From Pseudomonadota bacterium (GTDB lineage Bacteria; Pseudomonadota; Alphaproteobacteria; Rhizobiales; Xanthobacteraceae), in the NCBI GenBank assembly GCA_023435725.1, contig JAEYRD010000201.1, positions 1-64,000 of the forward strand: DNA of 64,000 bases, written 5' to 3'. The translations under genes were made by a program, and so were the position numbers. The notes beneath the pieces are model-generated. The model worked only from the letters and a program-made list of their open reading frames with translations. It was not told the DNA's origin and did not search any database. Below, piece by piece: positions 45,909 through 54,969 of this stretch; position 1 is the stretch's first letter; each line of letters opens with the position of its first letter.

Positions 45909-48148
45909 GTGATGAGACGATGAGCGAGGCTCGGAGCGGTCCGCAATCTCCGTCGTCACGCCCGGGCAAAAGCGCGAAGCGCGTCTTCGCGCAGATGTTC
46001 CGGGCATCCACGGACTTTGGGGCCGCGGCCAAGAACGTGGATGGCCGGGACAAGCCCGGCGATGACGGAGCTAGGGGCGGGGGCTTTCGTATCCTCTCTT
46101 CTGCCGCCGCTCTCACGCTCATCCTCGCCATCGTCGGCTTCGTCGCCTGGGTCTACTCCCTCGGACCCCTCCCGCTCGACGAGGCGCGCCAGGTCTCCAC
46201 CACCGTCGTCGACCGCAATGGAAAACTGCTGCGCGCCTATGCGATGACCGATGGGCGCTGGCGGCTGCCGGTTGATGCCAAAACCAACGTCGATCCGACC
46301 TATCTCAAACTGCTGTTCGCCTATGAGGACCAGCGGTTCTATGCGCATAACGGTCTCGATCCGCTCGCGCTGGGGCGCGCCGCGTTGCAGCTGGGCACGC
46401 GCGGCCACATCGTTTCGGGCGGCTCGACCATCTCGATGCAGCTCGCGCGGCTGATGGAGCCGCGGCGGCAGCGCTCGCTCTATGCAAAGCTGCGGCAGAT
46501 CGTGCGCGCGATCGAGATCGAGCGCAGCATGAGCAAGGCGCAGATCCTCGATCTCTACCTCGCGCTCGCGCCGTATGGCGGCAATCTCGAAGGCATCCGC
46601 GCCGCTTCGATCGCCTATTTCGGCAAGGAGCCGAAACGGCTGTCGCTGGCGGAGGCCGCATTGTTGGTCGCACTGCCGCAGTCGCCGGAGACGCGCCGGC
46701 TGGACCGCTACCCCGACGCCGCGCGCAAGGCGCGCGACCGCGTGCTCGATCGCATGGTCGAGGAGCACCAGGTCAGCCTCGATGATGCGCGTCAGGCCAA
46801 GGCCGTTCCCGTGCCGAAGCTGCGCAAGCCGATGCCGATCCTGGCGCCGCATGCTTCCGACAGCGCGCTTGCGACGGTCAAGGACGCACCGGTCATCAAG
46901 CTGACGCTGGATGGCAATCTCCAGAAGGTGCTGGAGCCGCTGGCGCGCGACCGCGCCATCGCATTGGGGCCGAACATTTCGGTCGGCATCATCGTGGTCG
47001 ACAATGACAGTGGCGACGTGCTGGCGCGCGTCGGCTCGGCCGACTATTTCGACGCCAGCCGGGCAGGGCAGGTCGACATGACCAGCGCCATTCGCTCGCC
47101 GGGTTCGACCCTGAAGCCCTTCATCTACGGGCTCGCCTTCGAGGACGGCTTCGTCCACCCCGACAGCCTGATCGACGATCGGCCCGTCCGCTTCGGTTCC
47201 TACGCGCCGGAAAATTTCGACATGACGTTCCAGGGCACGGTGCCAGTGAAGAAGGCGCTGCAACTGTCGCTGAACGTGCCGGCGATCGTGCTGCTCGACC
47301 GGGTCGGGTCGAGTCGTCTGGCATCTCGGCTGCGCCAGGCCGGCGGCAACCTGGTTCTGCCCAAGGACGAGGCGCCGGGGCTCGCCATGGGGCTCGGCGG
47401 CGTCGGCGTGACGCTTCAGGATCTTGCCCAGCTCTATACCGGGTTCGCGCGGCTCGGCACCACCAAGCCGTTGCGCGAGGTCATGATGGACAAGGACGAC
47501 CGCGAGCCGCTGCGGCTCATGGACCAGGTCGCGGCCTGGCAGGTCGGCAACGTGCTGCTCGGCACGCCGCCGCCTGAGAACGCTGCCCACAACCGCATCG
47601 CCTTCAAGACCGGCACCTCCTACGGCTATCGCGATGCCTGGTCGGTCGGGTTCGATGGCCGCATGACCATCGGCGTCTGGGTCGGTCGGCCCGACGGTGC
47701 GCCGGTTCCCGGCTTGATCGGCCGCGTGGCCGCCGCGCCTATTCTGTTCGATGCCTTCGCCCGGACCGGGAGGACGCTGGCCCCATTGCCGAAACCGCCA
47801 AGGGGAACTCTGGTTGCCAGCAACGCGAAGCTACCGTTGCCGCTGAAGCGGTTCCGCCCGGTCGGGGAACTCGTCCGGACCGGCGGCGAACAGGCCCTGC
47901 ATATCCAGTTCCCGCTCAACGGGTCGCGGATCGACGTTGATCGGTCGGGTGGCCCGGAGACCGCCACGATGCCCGTGAAGGTTGCCGGTGGGGTCCTGCC
48001 GATGACCGTCATGGTCAACGGCACGGCGCTCGGCGAGATCGACGGACGGCGCCAGCGCCTGATCGACCCGCCCGGCCCGGGCTTTGCGCGGCTCACCGTG
48101 ATCGACGCCACGGGCGCCGCGGACACAGTTGTCATTCGAATTCAATGA
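45905..48148 (+). CDS. pbpC: Penicillin-binding protein 1C
   Basis: A 747-residue bifunctional peptidoglycan synthase. The GTG at 45905 overlaps the upstream stop (GTGA); ATG 45920 is an alternative. The first about 60 codons come from a dispersed repeat, and the membrane anchor follows at about 64-85. The transglycosylase domain has Glu141 in YEDQRFYAH and GGSTISMQLARL. The transpeptidase has Ser401 in GSTLK, SLN at 455-457 and KTG at 568-570. A C-terminal BiPBP_C beta domain follows. No in-frame start exists between the repeat and the anchor, so the repeat must be translated. It acts at the outer face of the inner membrane. Confidence 0.93.
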   Translation: MSDETMSEARSGPQSPSSRPGKSAKRVFAQMFRASTDFGAAAKNVDGRDKPGDDGARGGGFRILSSAAALTLILAIVGFVAWVYSLGPLPLDEARQVSTTVVDRNGKLLRAYAMTDGRWRLPVDAKTNVDPTYLKLLFAYEDQRFYAHNGLDPLALGRAALQLGTRGHIVSGGSTISMQLARLMEPRRQRSLYAKLRQIVRAIEIERSMSKAQILDLYLALAPYGGNLEGIRAASIAYFGKEPKRLSLAEAALLVALPQSPETRRLDRYPDAARKARDRVLDRMVEEHQVSLDDARQAKAVPVPKLRKPMPILAPHASDSALATVKDAPVIKLTLDGNLQKVLEPLARDRAIALGPNISVGIIVVDNDSGDVLARVGSADYFDASRAGQVDMTSAIRSPGSTLKPFIYGLAFEDGFVHPDSLIDDRPVRFGSYAPENFDMTFQGTVPVKKALQLSLNVPAIVLLDRVGSSRLASRLRQAGGNLVLPKDEAPGLAMGLGGVGVTLQDLAQLYTGFARLGTTKPLREVMMDKDDREPLRLMDQVAAWQVGNVLLGTPPPENAAHNRIAFKTGTSYGYRDAWSVGFDGRMTIGVWVGRPDGAPVPGLIGRVAAAPILFDAFARTGRTLAPLPKPPRGTLVASNAKLPLPLKRFRPVGELVRTGGEQALHIQFPLNGSRIDVDRSGGPETATMPVKVAGGVLPMTVMVNGTALGEIDGRRQRLIDPPGPGFARLTVIDATGAADTVVIRIQ
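45949..46069. repeat. Palindromic repeat inserted in the pbpC coding frame
   Basis: The element has near-inverted ends: TCCGTCGTCACGCCCGGGC at the left, complementary to GCCCGGCGATGACGGA at 46054-46069. Internal stems are GCGCGAA...TTCGCGC near 45972-45992 and CATCCACG...CGTGGATG near 46005-46043. It is a dispersed type I recognise from Bradyrhizobium, and its translation (ending RDKPGDDG) is a known artefact or add-on in proteins of the genus. Here it lies fully inside an open frame. Confidence 0.75.
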
Positions 48149-48198
48149 CACTGCCTTAAGCGGTTGTGGCGATGGCGGTTTCAGCGTAAGCGGAACCA

Positions 48199-49941
48199 AT
48201 GGCCGAGACCTATCCAACTCCCCGTTTTGGAGCGCCCCGGGAGCCGAAATCGCCCGTGAATCCGGGCAGCCGGCTCGCGCGTATGCTCGATGTCGCTACG
48301 GCCAGCCACGCTCGCGCCGTTGCCTTCCTGGTGCTGTGCGCGCTGCTGCTCTTCCTGCCGGGATTCTTCACCATCCCGCCGGTCGACCGCGACGAGGCGC
48401 GCTTCGCCCAGGCCACCAAGCAGATGGTCGAGAGCGGCGACTTTGTCGACATCCGCTTCCAGGAGGACGTCCGCTACAAGAAGCCGGTCGGCATCTATTG
48501 GTTGCAGTCGGCCGCGGTTGAAGCCGCGTCGGCGCTCAGGCTGCCGAAGGCCGAATTGCGCATCTGGGTCTACCGGATTCCGTCGCTGATCGGAGCGATC
48601 GGCGCGGTGCTAATGACCTATTGGGCCGCGCTCGCCTTCGTCACCCGGCGCGCAGCGGTGCTCGCCGCGCTCTTGATGTGTGCCTCCGTTCTGCTCGGCG
48701 TCGAGGCGCGGCTCGCGAAGACCGACGCGATGCTGCTGTTCTGCGTGGTCGCCGCGATGGGCGCGATGGCGCGGGCCTATCTGTCCTGGCAACGCGCCGA
48801 GGACGAGACGCGTCCGCCGTGGAGCTGGCCCGCGATCTTCTGGACCGCGCTCGCTGTCGGCATCCTGATCAAGGGCCCGCTGATCCTGATGTTCGCGGGG
48901 CTCACCGTGGTCGCGCTGGCAATCCAGGACCGCGATGCCTCCTGGCTGTGGCGGCTGCGCCCGGTCTGGGGCCTGATGTGGATGCTGGTGCTGGTGCTGC
49001 CCTGGTTCATCGCGATCTTCTGGCGCGCGGGCGATGCCTTCTTCGCCGACTCCGTCGGCGGCGACATGCTGAGCAAGATCGGCGCCCAGGAATCCCATGG
49101 CGCACCGCCCGGGCTTTACCTGGCCCTGTTCTGGATCATGTTCTGGCCCGGAGCGCCGCTCGCGGCGATGGCGGCACCCGCGGTGTGGCGGGCGCGGCGC
49201 GAGCCGGGCGCGCAATTCCTGCTGGCCTGGTTGATCCCGTCCTGGATCGTGTTCGAGGCGGTGCTGACCAAGCTGCCGCATTACGTGCTGCCGCTCTATC
49301 CCGCGATCGCGATCCTGACCGTCGGTGCACTGGAGCGGAGCGTGCTGTCGCGGTCCTGGCTGATGCGCGGCTCGGCCTGGTGGTTCGCGATCCCCGCGGC
49401 CGCCTCGATCATCGCGGTGGTCGGCGCGGTCATGCTGACGCGGCAGCCGGCCTTCGTGGCCTGGCCCTTCATCGCGGCCGCGCTGATCTTCGGCCTGTTC
49501 GCCTGGTGGCTCTACGACAACAATCGCGCCGAGCGCTCGCTGCTCAACGCGCTGGTGGCGGCCCTGATGCTGGCCGTGACGGTCTACGGCATCGTGCTGC
49601 CGTCGCTGACGCCGCTGTTTCCGAGCGTCGAGATCGCGCGCGCCCTGCGCAACGTCACCTGCGTCGGGCCGAAAGCGGCTGCTGCCGGCTACCACGAGCC
49701 GAGCCTCGTCTTCCTGACGGGCACCCAGACGCTGCTCACCGACGGTTCGGGCGCGGCGGACTTCCTGCGGCAGGGGAGTTGCCGCTTCGCGCTGATCGAA
49801 CAGCGTTCGGAGCGCAGCTTCGTGCAGCGCGCCGAGGCGATCGGCCTGCGTTACAAGGTCGGCGCGCGCATCGACGGCTATAATTTCTCGCAAGGGCGCG
49901 CGATCTCGATCTCGATCTTCCGCTCGGAGGGCACCGAGTAG
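48199..49941 (+). CDS. GT39/ArnT-like polyprenol-phosphate sugar transferase
   Basis: A 580-residue membrane glycosyltransferase with about twelve hydrophobic segments. The first periplasmic loop carries PPVDRDEARFAQATKQMVESG with the catalytic DE pair, then KKPVGIYWLQ, the PMT/ArnT signature. Such enzymes take a sugar from a polyprenyl phosphate and add it to lipid A or another acceptor at the periplasmic face. It is the first gene of a tight four-gene run, two bases before the PAP2 gene. The donor sugar is not determined; galacturonic acid or mannose would fit the lipid A of this group. Confidence 0.88.
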   Translation: MAETYPTPRFGAPREPKSPVNPGSRLARMLDVATASHARAVAFLVLCALLLFLPGFFTIPPVDRDEARFAQATKQMVESGDFVDIRFQEDVRYKKPVGIYWLQSAAVEAASALRLPKAELRIWVYRIPSLIGAIGAVLMTYWAALAFVTRRAAVLAALLMCASVLLGVEARLAKTDAMLLFCVVAAMGAMARAYLSWQRAEDETRPPWSWPAIFWTALAVGILIKGPLILMFAGLTVVALAIQDRDASWLWRLRPVWGLMWMLVLVLPWFIAIFWRAGDAFFADSVGGDMLSKIGAQESHGAPPGLYLALFWIMFWPGAPLAAMAAPAVWRARREPGAQFLLAWLIPSWIVFEAVLTKLPHYVLPLYPAIAILTVGALERSVLSRSWLMRGSAWWFAIPAAASIIAVVGAVMLTRQPAFVAWPFIAAALIFGLFAWWLYDNNRAERSLLNALVAALMLAVTVYGIVLPSLTPLFPSVEIARALRNVTCVGPKAAAAGYHEPSLVFLTGTQTLLTDGSGAADFLRQGSCRFALIEQRSERSFVQRAEAIGLRYKVGARIDGYNFSQGRAISISIFRSEGTE

Positions 49942-49942
49942 G

Positions 49943-50788
49943 ATGCCGGCCTCCACCGACATTGCTCCGCGCAGGGGTTATCCCGCACAATTGCTTGCCG
50001 TTTCGGGGCGTGCCTTGGCGCAACTCGTGCGCACGCCCTCGCATTCGCGCCGGGCCGTGGCCGCCCGAAAGCTGGCGCGGCATTCGCTGTGGCTGAGCGT
50101 TGCGGGTGCGGCGCTGGTCATCGTGTTGATGGTCGCGTTCGATCAGACCGAGATCCAGCTGATGCCGGTGCGCGGCACGCCGGCTCTGTGGCCGATCCGA
50201 ATCCTCACCGATTTCGGCAAGGACGAGTATGTGCTCTCGGTGCTGGGGAGCGCGCTGGTGGTCGTGGCGCTCGTTGCGGCCGGGATGCACGGCACCCGCC
50301 GCGCGTTGCTGCTCGGCTTCGGTACGCGGCTGCAGTTCATGTTTCTGTCCGTTGCCGTGTCCGTCTTCGTTGCTGAGATCCTGAAATATCTGATCGGTCG
50401 CGGACGTCCGTTCGTCGGCGGCACGGCCAATCCATTCAACTTCATACCGTTCGAGGGGACGGGGGCTTACGCCAGCCTGCCGTCGGGGCATGCGGTGACG
50501 GCGTTCGCATTGGCGTTTGCGGTCTCGGCGCTGTGGCCGCGCCTGCGCGTGTTCATGTTCACTTACGCGATCGTGATCCTGCTGACGCGCCTGGTGCTGC
50601 TCGCGCATCACCCGAGTGATGTCACGGCCGGCGCCTTGGTCGGCATCGTCGGCGCCATGGCGGTCCGCTACTGGTTTGCGGCGCGCCGGCTCGGCTTTGC
50701 CATCCGTGCCGATGGCACCATTGTGCCTCTGGCTGGGGCGGTCTCGGGCCGCCTCAAAAGGGTTGCCCGCGGGGCGTCGGCCCCATAA
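49943..50788 (+). CDS. PAP2-family lipid phosphatase
   Basis: A 281-residue membrane protein with six hydrophobic segments. The three-part lipid phosphatase signature is complete: K-x6-RP in KYLIGRGRP, PSGH, and T-R-x5-H-x3-D in TRLVLLAHHPSD (the usual SR is TR). PAP2 members of this kind remove phosphate from lipid A (LpxE) or from polyprenyl diphosphate. In an operon with a GT39 and a polyprenol sugar synthase either is reasonable. It starts two bases after the GT39 stop. Confidence 0.88.
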   Translation: MPASTDIAPRRGYPAQLLAVSGRALAQLVRTPSHSRRAVAARKLARHSLWLSVAGAALVIVLMVAFDQTEIQLMPVRGTPALWPIRILTDFGKDEYVLSVLGSALVVVALVAAGMHGTRRALLLGFGTRLQFMFLSVAVSVFVAEILKYLIGRGRPFVGGTANPFNFIPFEGTGAYASLPSGHAVTAFALAFAVSALWPRLRVFMFTYAIVILLTRLVLLAHHPSDVTAGALVGIVGAMAVRYWFAARRLGFAIRADGTIVPLAGAVSGRLKRVARGASAP

Positions 50789-50851
50789 AAGCGGCTGCCT
50801 GCCGGAGCCGCCGGTTCCCCGGGGCGGGCCAATTCCAACCATGAGCCTCAC

Positions 50852-51589
50852 TTGTCGACGTCCCAGCCTTCGGTTTCCATCGTCGTTCCCGTGCGCAACG
50901 AAGCCGACAACGTTGCGCCGCTGATCGCGGAGATCGGCGCGGCGCTGGATGGCCGCTGGGCCTATGAGATCATCTACGTCAATGACGGCTCGACGGATGC
51001 GACCGGCGAGCGGCTCGCCGCAATCATGCAGCAGCGGAACAATCTGCGTCAGCTTCGTCACGCCAAGTCGACTGGCCAATCGGCGGCGGTGCGCAGTGGC
51101 GTGCGTGCGGCGCGCGGTACGATCGTGGCAACGCTCGACGGCGATGGCCAGAACAACCCGGCGTTCCTGCCGGACCTGATCTCCGCGGTCGAGAAGGGAG
51201 CAGGGCGCGTCGGCCTTGCCGCCGGACAGCGCGTCGGACGCAAGGATACCGGCTTCAAGAAATTCCAGTCGCGTGTCGCAAACGGCGTTCGCAATGCGAT
51301 CCTGAAGGACGGTACGCGCGATACCGGCTGCGGCCTGAAGGCGTTCCGGCGCGATGTGTTCCTGATGCTGCCCTATTTCGACGGCCTGCACCGCTTCCTA
51401 CCGGCGCTGGTGCGCCGGGAGGGCTACGAGATTGCCTATGTCGACGTGATCGACCGGCCGCGCCATTCCGGCGTATCGAACTACGGCTTCTTCGACCGTC
51501 TATGGATCGGGATCATGGATCTCGTCGGCGTGTGGTGGCTGATCCGCCGCAAGAAGCCGACACCTGATGTGACTGAGGTGAGCGTATGA
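50852..51589 (+). CDS. GT2 glycosyltransferase, dolichol-phosphate sugar synthase-like
   Basis: A 245-residue GT2 enzyme. No ATG gives this frame; TTG 50852 (MSTSQPSVSIVVPVRNEADN) is the family-like start. An ATG at 50841 is out of frame. The nucleotide-sugar motifs are VNDGSTD near 43-49 and LDGDGQNNPAFLPDL near 95-109, with GRKDTGFKKFQSR and the C-terminal RHSGVSNYGFFDRLWIG. It would make the polyprenyl-phosphate sugar that the GT39 protein uses. It lies 63 bases after the PAP2 gene. Confidence 0.9.
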   Translation: MSTSQPSVSIVVPVRNEADNVAPLIAEIGAALDGRWAYEIIYVNDGSTDATGERLAAIMQQRNNLRQLRHAKSTGQSAAVRSGVRAARGTIVATLDGDGQNNPAFLPDLISAVEKGAGRVGLAAGQRVGRKDTGFKKFQSRVANGVRNAILKDGTRDTGCGLKAFRRDVFLMLPYFDGLHRFLPALVRREGYEIAYVDVIDRPRHSGVSNYGFFDRLWIGIMDLVGVWWLIRRKKPTPDVTEVSV

Positions 51590-51924
51590 TCATCCATTAC
51601 GGCCTGGCGCTGAGTGACTACCTCTACGACGTCTTCGTCGCCAAGTTCGATTTCTGGCTCGCGTTCGGTCTGATCGCGCAAATGTTCTTCACCGCGCGAT
51701 TCCTGGTGCAGTGGATCGCGAGTGAGCGCGCTGGAAACAGCGTGGTGCCGATGGCGTTCTGGTTCTGCTCGATGGGCGGTGGCCTGATGACTCTGGTCTA
51801 CGGCCTCGTGAAGCGCGAGCCGGTCATCATCATGGGACAGTTGTTTGCGACCATCATTTATCTTCGCAACATCATGCTGATCTGGAAGAACCACGGCACC
51901 GCGTCGAAGACGCTGGATCGCTGA
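51586..51924 (+). CDS. Lipid-A-biosynthesis N-terminal domain (LAB_N) membrane protein
   Basis: A 112-residue protein with three or four hydrophobic segments. The LAB_N signature is plain: GLIAQMFFTARFLVQWIASERAGNSVVP, then FWFCSMGGGLMTLVYGL and a final LRNIMLIWK. Its start overlaps the GT2 stop by ATGA. Fused or neighbouring LAB_N domains accompany polyprenol-sugar synthases. A flipping or scaffold role has been proposed, not proved. It is convergent with the Na/Pi transporter gene. Confidence 0.9.
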   Translation: MIIHYGLALSDYLYDVFVAKFDFWLAFGLIAQMFFTARFLVQWIASERAGNSVVPMAFWFCSMGGGLMTLVYGLVKREPVIIMGQLFATIIYLRNIMLIWKNHGTASKTLDR

Positions 51925-51937
51925 TCCCGGTCCTAAT

Positions 51938-53629
51938 TTAACGCGGCATCGCCGACGCCGCGCCGGAGGCGGGCAGAGCGGCGGAATCGGCCTCGGTCCT
52001 GCGGTAAGGCTCGCCTGCTGCATCCAGCACCGGATAGGCGACCGAGCAGATGTGAGAGTGGATACGGCGGAGGTCGCGCAGCACATCCAGATGTAGCGAC
52101 GTGGTCTCGATGCTCTCGGTCCGGCCCTCGCGCAGGCGGTCGAGATGGCGCTCAACGGCGGCGAGCTCGGTGTTGCGCAGCGCAGTCTTCTCGACCAGCA
52201 GCTTGCGCGCCTCGCTGGCGTCGCCCGACATGAAGACTCCGAAGGCGATGCGGAGCGACTCCATGGTGCGCTTGTGGAAAGCGGCGAGCTCCTCGGCGCC
52301 CTCGGCCGAGAATTGCAGGCGCCGCTTGATCTTCTTGGTCGCCAGCTCGCTCAAATTCTTGTCGATGATGTCGCCGATATGCTCGAGGTTGATGGCGAAG
52401 GAGATGATCTCCATGGCGCGCCGGCCCTCGCTCTCGTCCAGGCTGCCACGCGTCAGCTTGGTCACGTAGAGCTTGATGGCTTCGTCGAGCCCGTCGACGG
52501 CATTGTCGGTCTTCGTGACCTGGTCGACCAGCGCGCGGTCGCCGGTCATCATTGCCGCCATCACCTTGCGCAGCATGACCTCGACGAGATCGCCCATGCG
52601 CAAGGTCTCACGCGCCGCGTCGGCGAGCGCCAGTGACGGCGTCTCCAGCGCGCTCTCGTCGAGATAGCGCGGGCGGGCGGGATCTTCCGCCTGGACGCGA
52701 TCGGGCAAGAGTCGGGTCAGGAGACGCGACATGGCGTCCAGGAGCCCGATGAAGATCACGGCCGTGCCGACGTTGAAGGCGATGTGGAAGGCCGCCGTCA
52801 TCCTGGCGAGATCGGGCTGCCAGGCGTGCATGTGCTCTGCGATCACGGGCAGGAAGGGCAGTGTGATCGCGATTCCGACCACGCGATTGACGAGATTGCC
52901 GACCGGCAGGCGGTAGCTCGCGGGATCGTCGCGCCTGGCGCCTTCGAACACGGGATTGATGGCGCTGCCGAGATTGGCACCGAGCACCAGCGCGAGCGCC
53001 GCGTAGGGTGTGATGAACTGCGAATAGGCCAGCGACATGATCAGCAGCACGCTGGCGACGCTCGAATGCACCGCCCAGGTGACAAGTGCGGCGATGACGA
53101 TGCACAGGACGGGATCGCCGGTGATCGCCGACATCACGACGCGCATGCCGGGTGCGTTCTCGGCCGGAGCCAGCGTGTCGAGCAGGATGTGTAGCGAGAG
53201 CAGCATCAGTCCGAGGCCGATGAAGACGCGGCCGATGTCCTTGATCCGCGAACGCGGGCCGGAGCGGAAGGCGACGAGACCGAGCACGAACAAGACAGGC
53301 GCGACGGCCGCGATGTTGAACGACAGCGCCTGCACGATCAGCGTCGTGCCGACATTGGCCCCTAACATGATGGCGAGCGCGGCGATGAGGCTGAGAAGGC
53401 CCTCGGCGGCGAAGGAACTGGTGATCAGCGCGGTCGCCGTGCTGCTCTGAAGCAGCGCGGTGAGCCCGAGGCCGGCGGCAAACGCGCTGAAGCGGTTGCC
53501 CAGCGCTTTGCCGAGCAGGCGTCGCAGGTCGGGGCCAAAGGCGCGCAGGATGCCGCTTTGGACCATGTGCAGGCCCCACAGCAACAGCGCAACGCCGCCC
53601 ATCAGATCGAGCAGAACCAACGTTCCCAT
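51938..53629 (-). CDS. Na/Pi cotransporter family protein with PhoU-like domain
   Basis: A 563-residue membrane protein. The N-terminal 330 residues hold two repeated NptA-type units, with GLGLTALLQSSTATALITSSF in the first and the inverted second unit around QFITPYAALALVLGANLGSAI. Residues from about 345 to the end form a PhoU-like helical domain (MEIISFAINLEHIGDIIDKN). It probably takes up or exports phosphate with sodium. No pst or phoB gene is close. Confidence 0.9.
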   Translation of the reverse strand: MGTLVLLDLMGGVALLLWGLHMVQSGILRAFGPDLRRLLGKALGNRFSAFAAGLGLTALLQSSTATALITSSFAAEGLLSLIAALAIMLGANVGTTLIVQALSFNIAAVAPVLFVLGLVAFRSGPRSRIKDIGRVFIGLGLMLLSLHILLDTLAPAENAPGMRVVMSAITGDPVLCIVIAALVTWAVHSSVASVLLIMSLAYSQFITPYAALALVLGANLGSAINPVFEGARRDDPASYRLPVGNLVNRVVGIAITLPFLPVIAEHMHAWQPDLARMTAAFHIAFNVGTAVIFIGLLDAMSRLLTRLLPDRVQAEDPARPRYLDESALETPSLALADAARETLRMGDLVEVMLRKVMAAMMTGDRALVDQVTKTDNAVDGLDEAIKLYVTKLTRGSLDESEGRRAMEIISFAINLEHIGDIIDKNLSELATKKIKRRLQFSAEGAEELAAFHKRTMESLRIAFGVFMSGDASEARKLLVEKTALRNTELAAVERHLDRLREGRTESIETTSLHLDVLRDLRRIHSHICSVAYPVLDAAGEPYRRTEADSAALPASGAASAMPR

Positions 53630-53784
53630 GCTCCGTGTCCGGATTGGAGTCGAAGGGTCAGGCTAGCGCCAAATGCCAGCGGATCAAATCATTTGTTGGC
53701 GCGTCGGCGTCAACATTTGCGGCGGCTGCGCGTTCCCGAGGCGCGCGATGCCTCGCCCGCAGGCGCGATGCCCTGTGAGCAGGC

Positions 53785-54969
53785 TCACATTGCCGCCTTG
53801 AGGGCAGCGAAGCCGCGATCGAGATCGGCCTTGAGATCGTCGATGCTTTCGAGCCCGATATGCAGCCGCAGCGTCGGGCCGCCGGGAGACCATTTCGTAG
53901 CGGTGCGATAGGCGTCGCAATCGAAGGGAATCACGAGGCTCTCGAAGCCGCCCCAGGAGAAGCCCATGCCGAACAGCTTGAGTGTGTCGAGCATGGTGTC
54001 GACCGCCTTCTGCGGCGCCGGCTTCAAGACGATGCTGAACAGGCCGGAGGCGCCGGTGAAGTCGCGCTTCCAGATCGCGTGGCCCGGGTCGGTCTCGAGC
54101 GCCGGATGCAGGACGCGCGCGACCTCGGGTCTGGCCGCGAGCCAGCGCGCCATGTCGAGCCCGGAACGATGATGCTGCGCCAGCCGCACCGACAGCGTGC
54201 GCAGGCCCCGCAGCGCCAGGAAGACATCATCAGGACCGGCGCAGACGCCGAGCAGGCGGATGCCTTCGGCGATCTGCGGCCAGGCCTTGGCGTTAGCGGA
54301 GATCGTGCCGAACATGATGTCGGAATGGCCGCCGATATATTTGGTGGCCGCCTGCATGCTGATGTCGACGCCCTGCTCGAGCGAGCGATGATAGAGCGGG
54401 GTCGCCCAAGTGTTGTCGTCGATGACGAGCGCGCCGCGAGCATGCGCGACCTCGGCGATGGCGCGGATGTCCGGCATCTCGAAGGACTGTGAGCCCGGCG
54501 CCTCGACCAGCACCGCGCGGGTGTTGGGCTTGAACAGCTTTTCGATGCCCGCGCCGATCAGCGGATCGAAATAGCTGGTCTCGACGCCATAGCGGGCGAG
54601 CATGCCGTTGCAGAAATTGCGCGAGGGACGATAGACGTTGTCGCAGACCAGCAGATGGTCGCCGGCCTTCAGCACCGAAAGCAGGGTGGTGGAGATCGCA
54701 GCGAGACCTGACGGCGCGATGCCGACGCCGGCGCATTGCGGCCCCTCCAGCGCCATCAGCGTCTCCTGGAACGCCTTGGTGGTGGGGGTGCCATGGCGGC
54801 CGTACTGGAACTCGCCGCGATGGGCATGCAGGTCCTCGGCGGTCGGATAGAGCACGGTCGAACCGTGAAAGACCGGCGGATTGACGAACCCCTTCTGCGC
54901 CTTGGTGTCGCGGCCGGAGGTAACCAGCCGGGTCTCGGCGTGCTGTCGGGAGGGGTGCGAGGAATCCAT
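53785..54969 (-). CDS. metC: Cystathionine beta-lyase
   Basis: A 394-residue PLP enzyme of the Cys/Met metabolism family. The cofactor lysine is Lys210 in QAATKYIGGHSD. The Asp of the PLP-N1 contact is at 184-185 (VIDDNTWATP), and Tyr/Arg of the neighbouring subunit is in YGRHGTPTT. SGLAAI and the ending GFESLVIP fit MetC rather than MetB. It cleaves cystathionine to homocysteine, pyruvate and ammonia. It is divergent from aapJ across about 390 bases. Confidence 0.9.
   Translation of the reverse strand: MDSSHPSRQHAETRLVTSGRDTKAQKGFVNPPVFHGSTVLYPTAEDLHAHRGEFQYGRHGTPTTKAFQETLMALEGPQCAGVGIAPSGLAAISTTLLSVLKAGDHLLVCDNVYRPSRNFCNGMLARYGVETSYFDPLIGAGIEKLFKPNTRAVLVEAPGSQSFEMPDIRAIAEVAHARGALVIDDNTWATPLYHRSLEQGVDISMQAATKYIGGHSDIMFGTISANAKAWPQIAEGIRLLGVCAGPDDVFLALRGLRTLSVRLAQHHRSGLDMARWLAARPEVARVLHPALETDPGHAIWKRDFTGASGLFSIVLKPAPQKAVDTMLDTLKLFGMGFSWGGFESLVIPFDCDAYRTATKWSPGGPTLRLHIGLESIDDLKADLDRGFAALKAAM

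Noticed and set aside
50841..50924. ATG at 50841 as start of the GT2 gene
   Set aside because: It is out of frame with the GT2 domain; TTG 50852 is in frame and gives the usual N-terminus.
53785..54736. Frames on both strands within metC
   Set aside because: Shadows; MetC motifs and PLP lysine are in the chosen frame.
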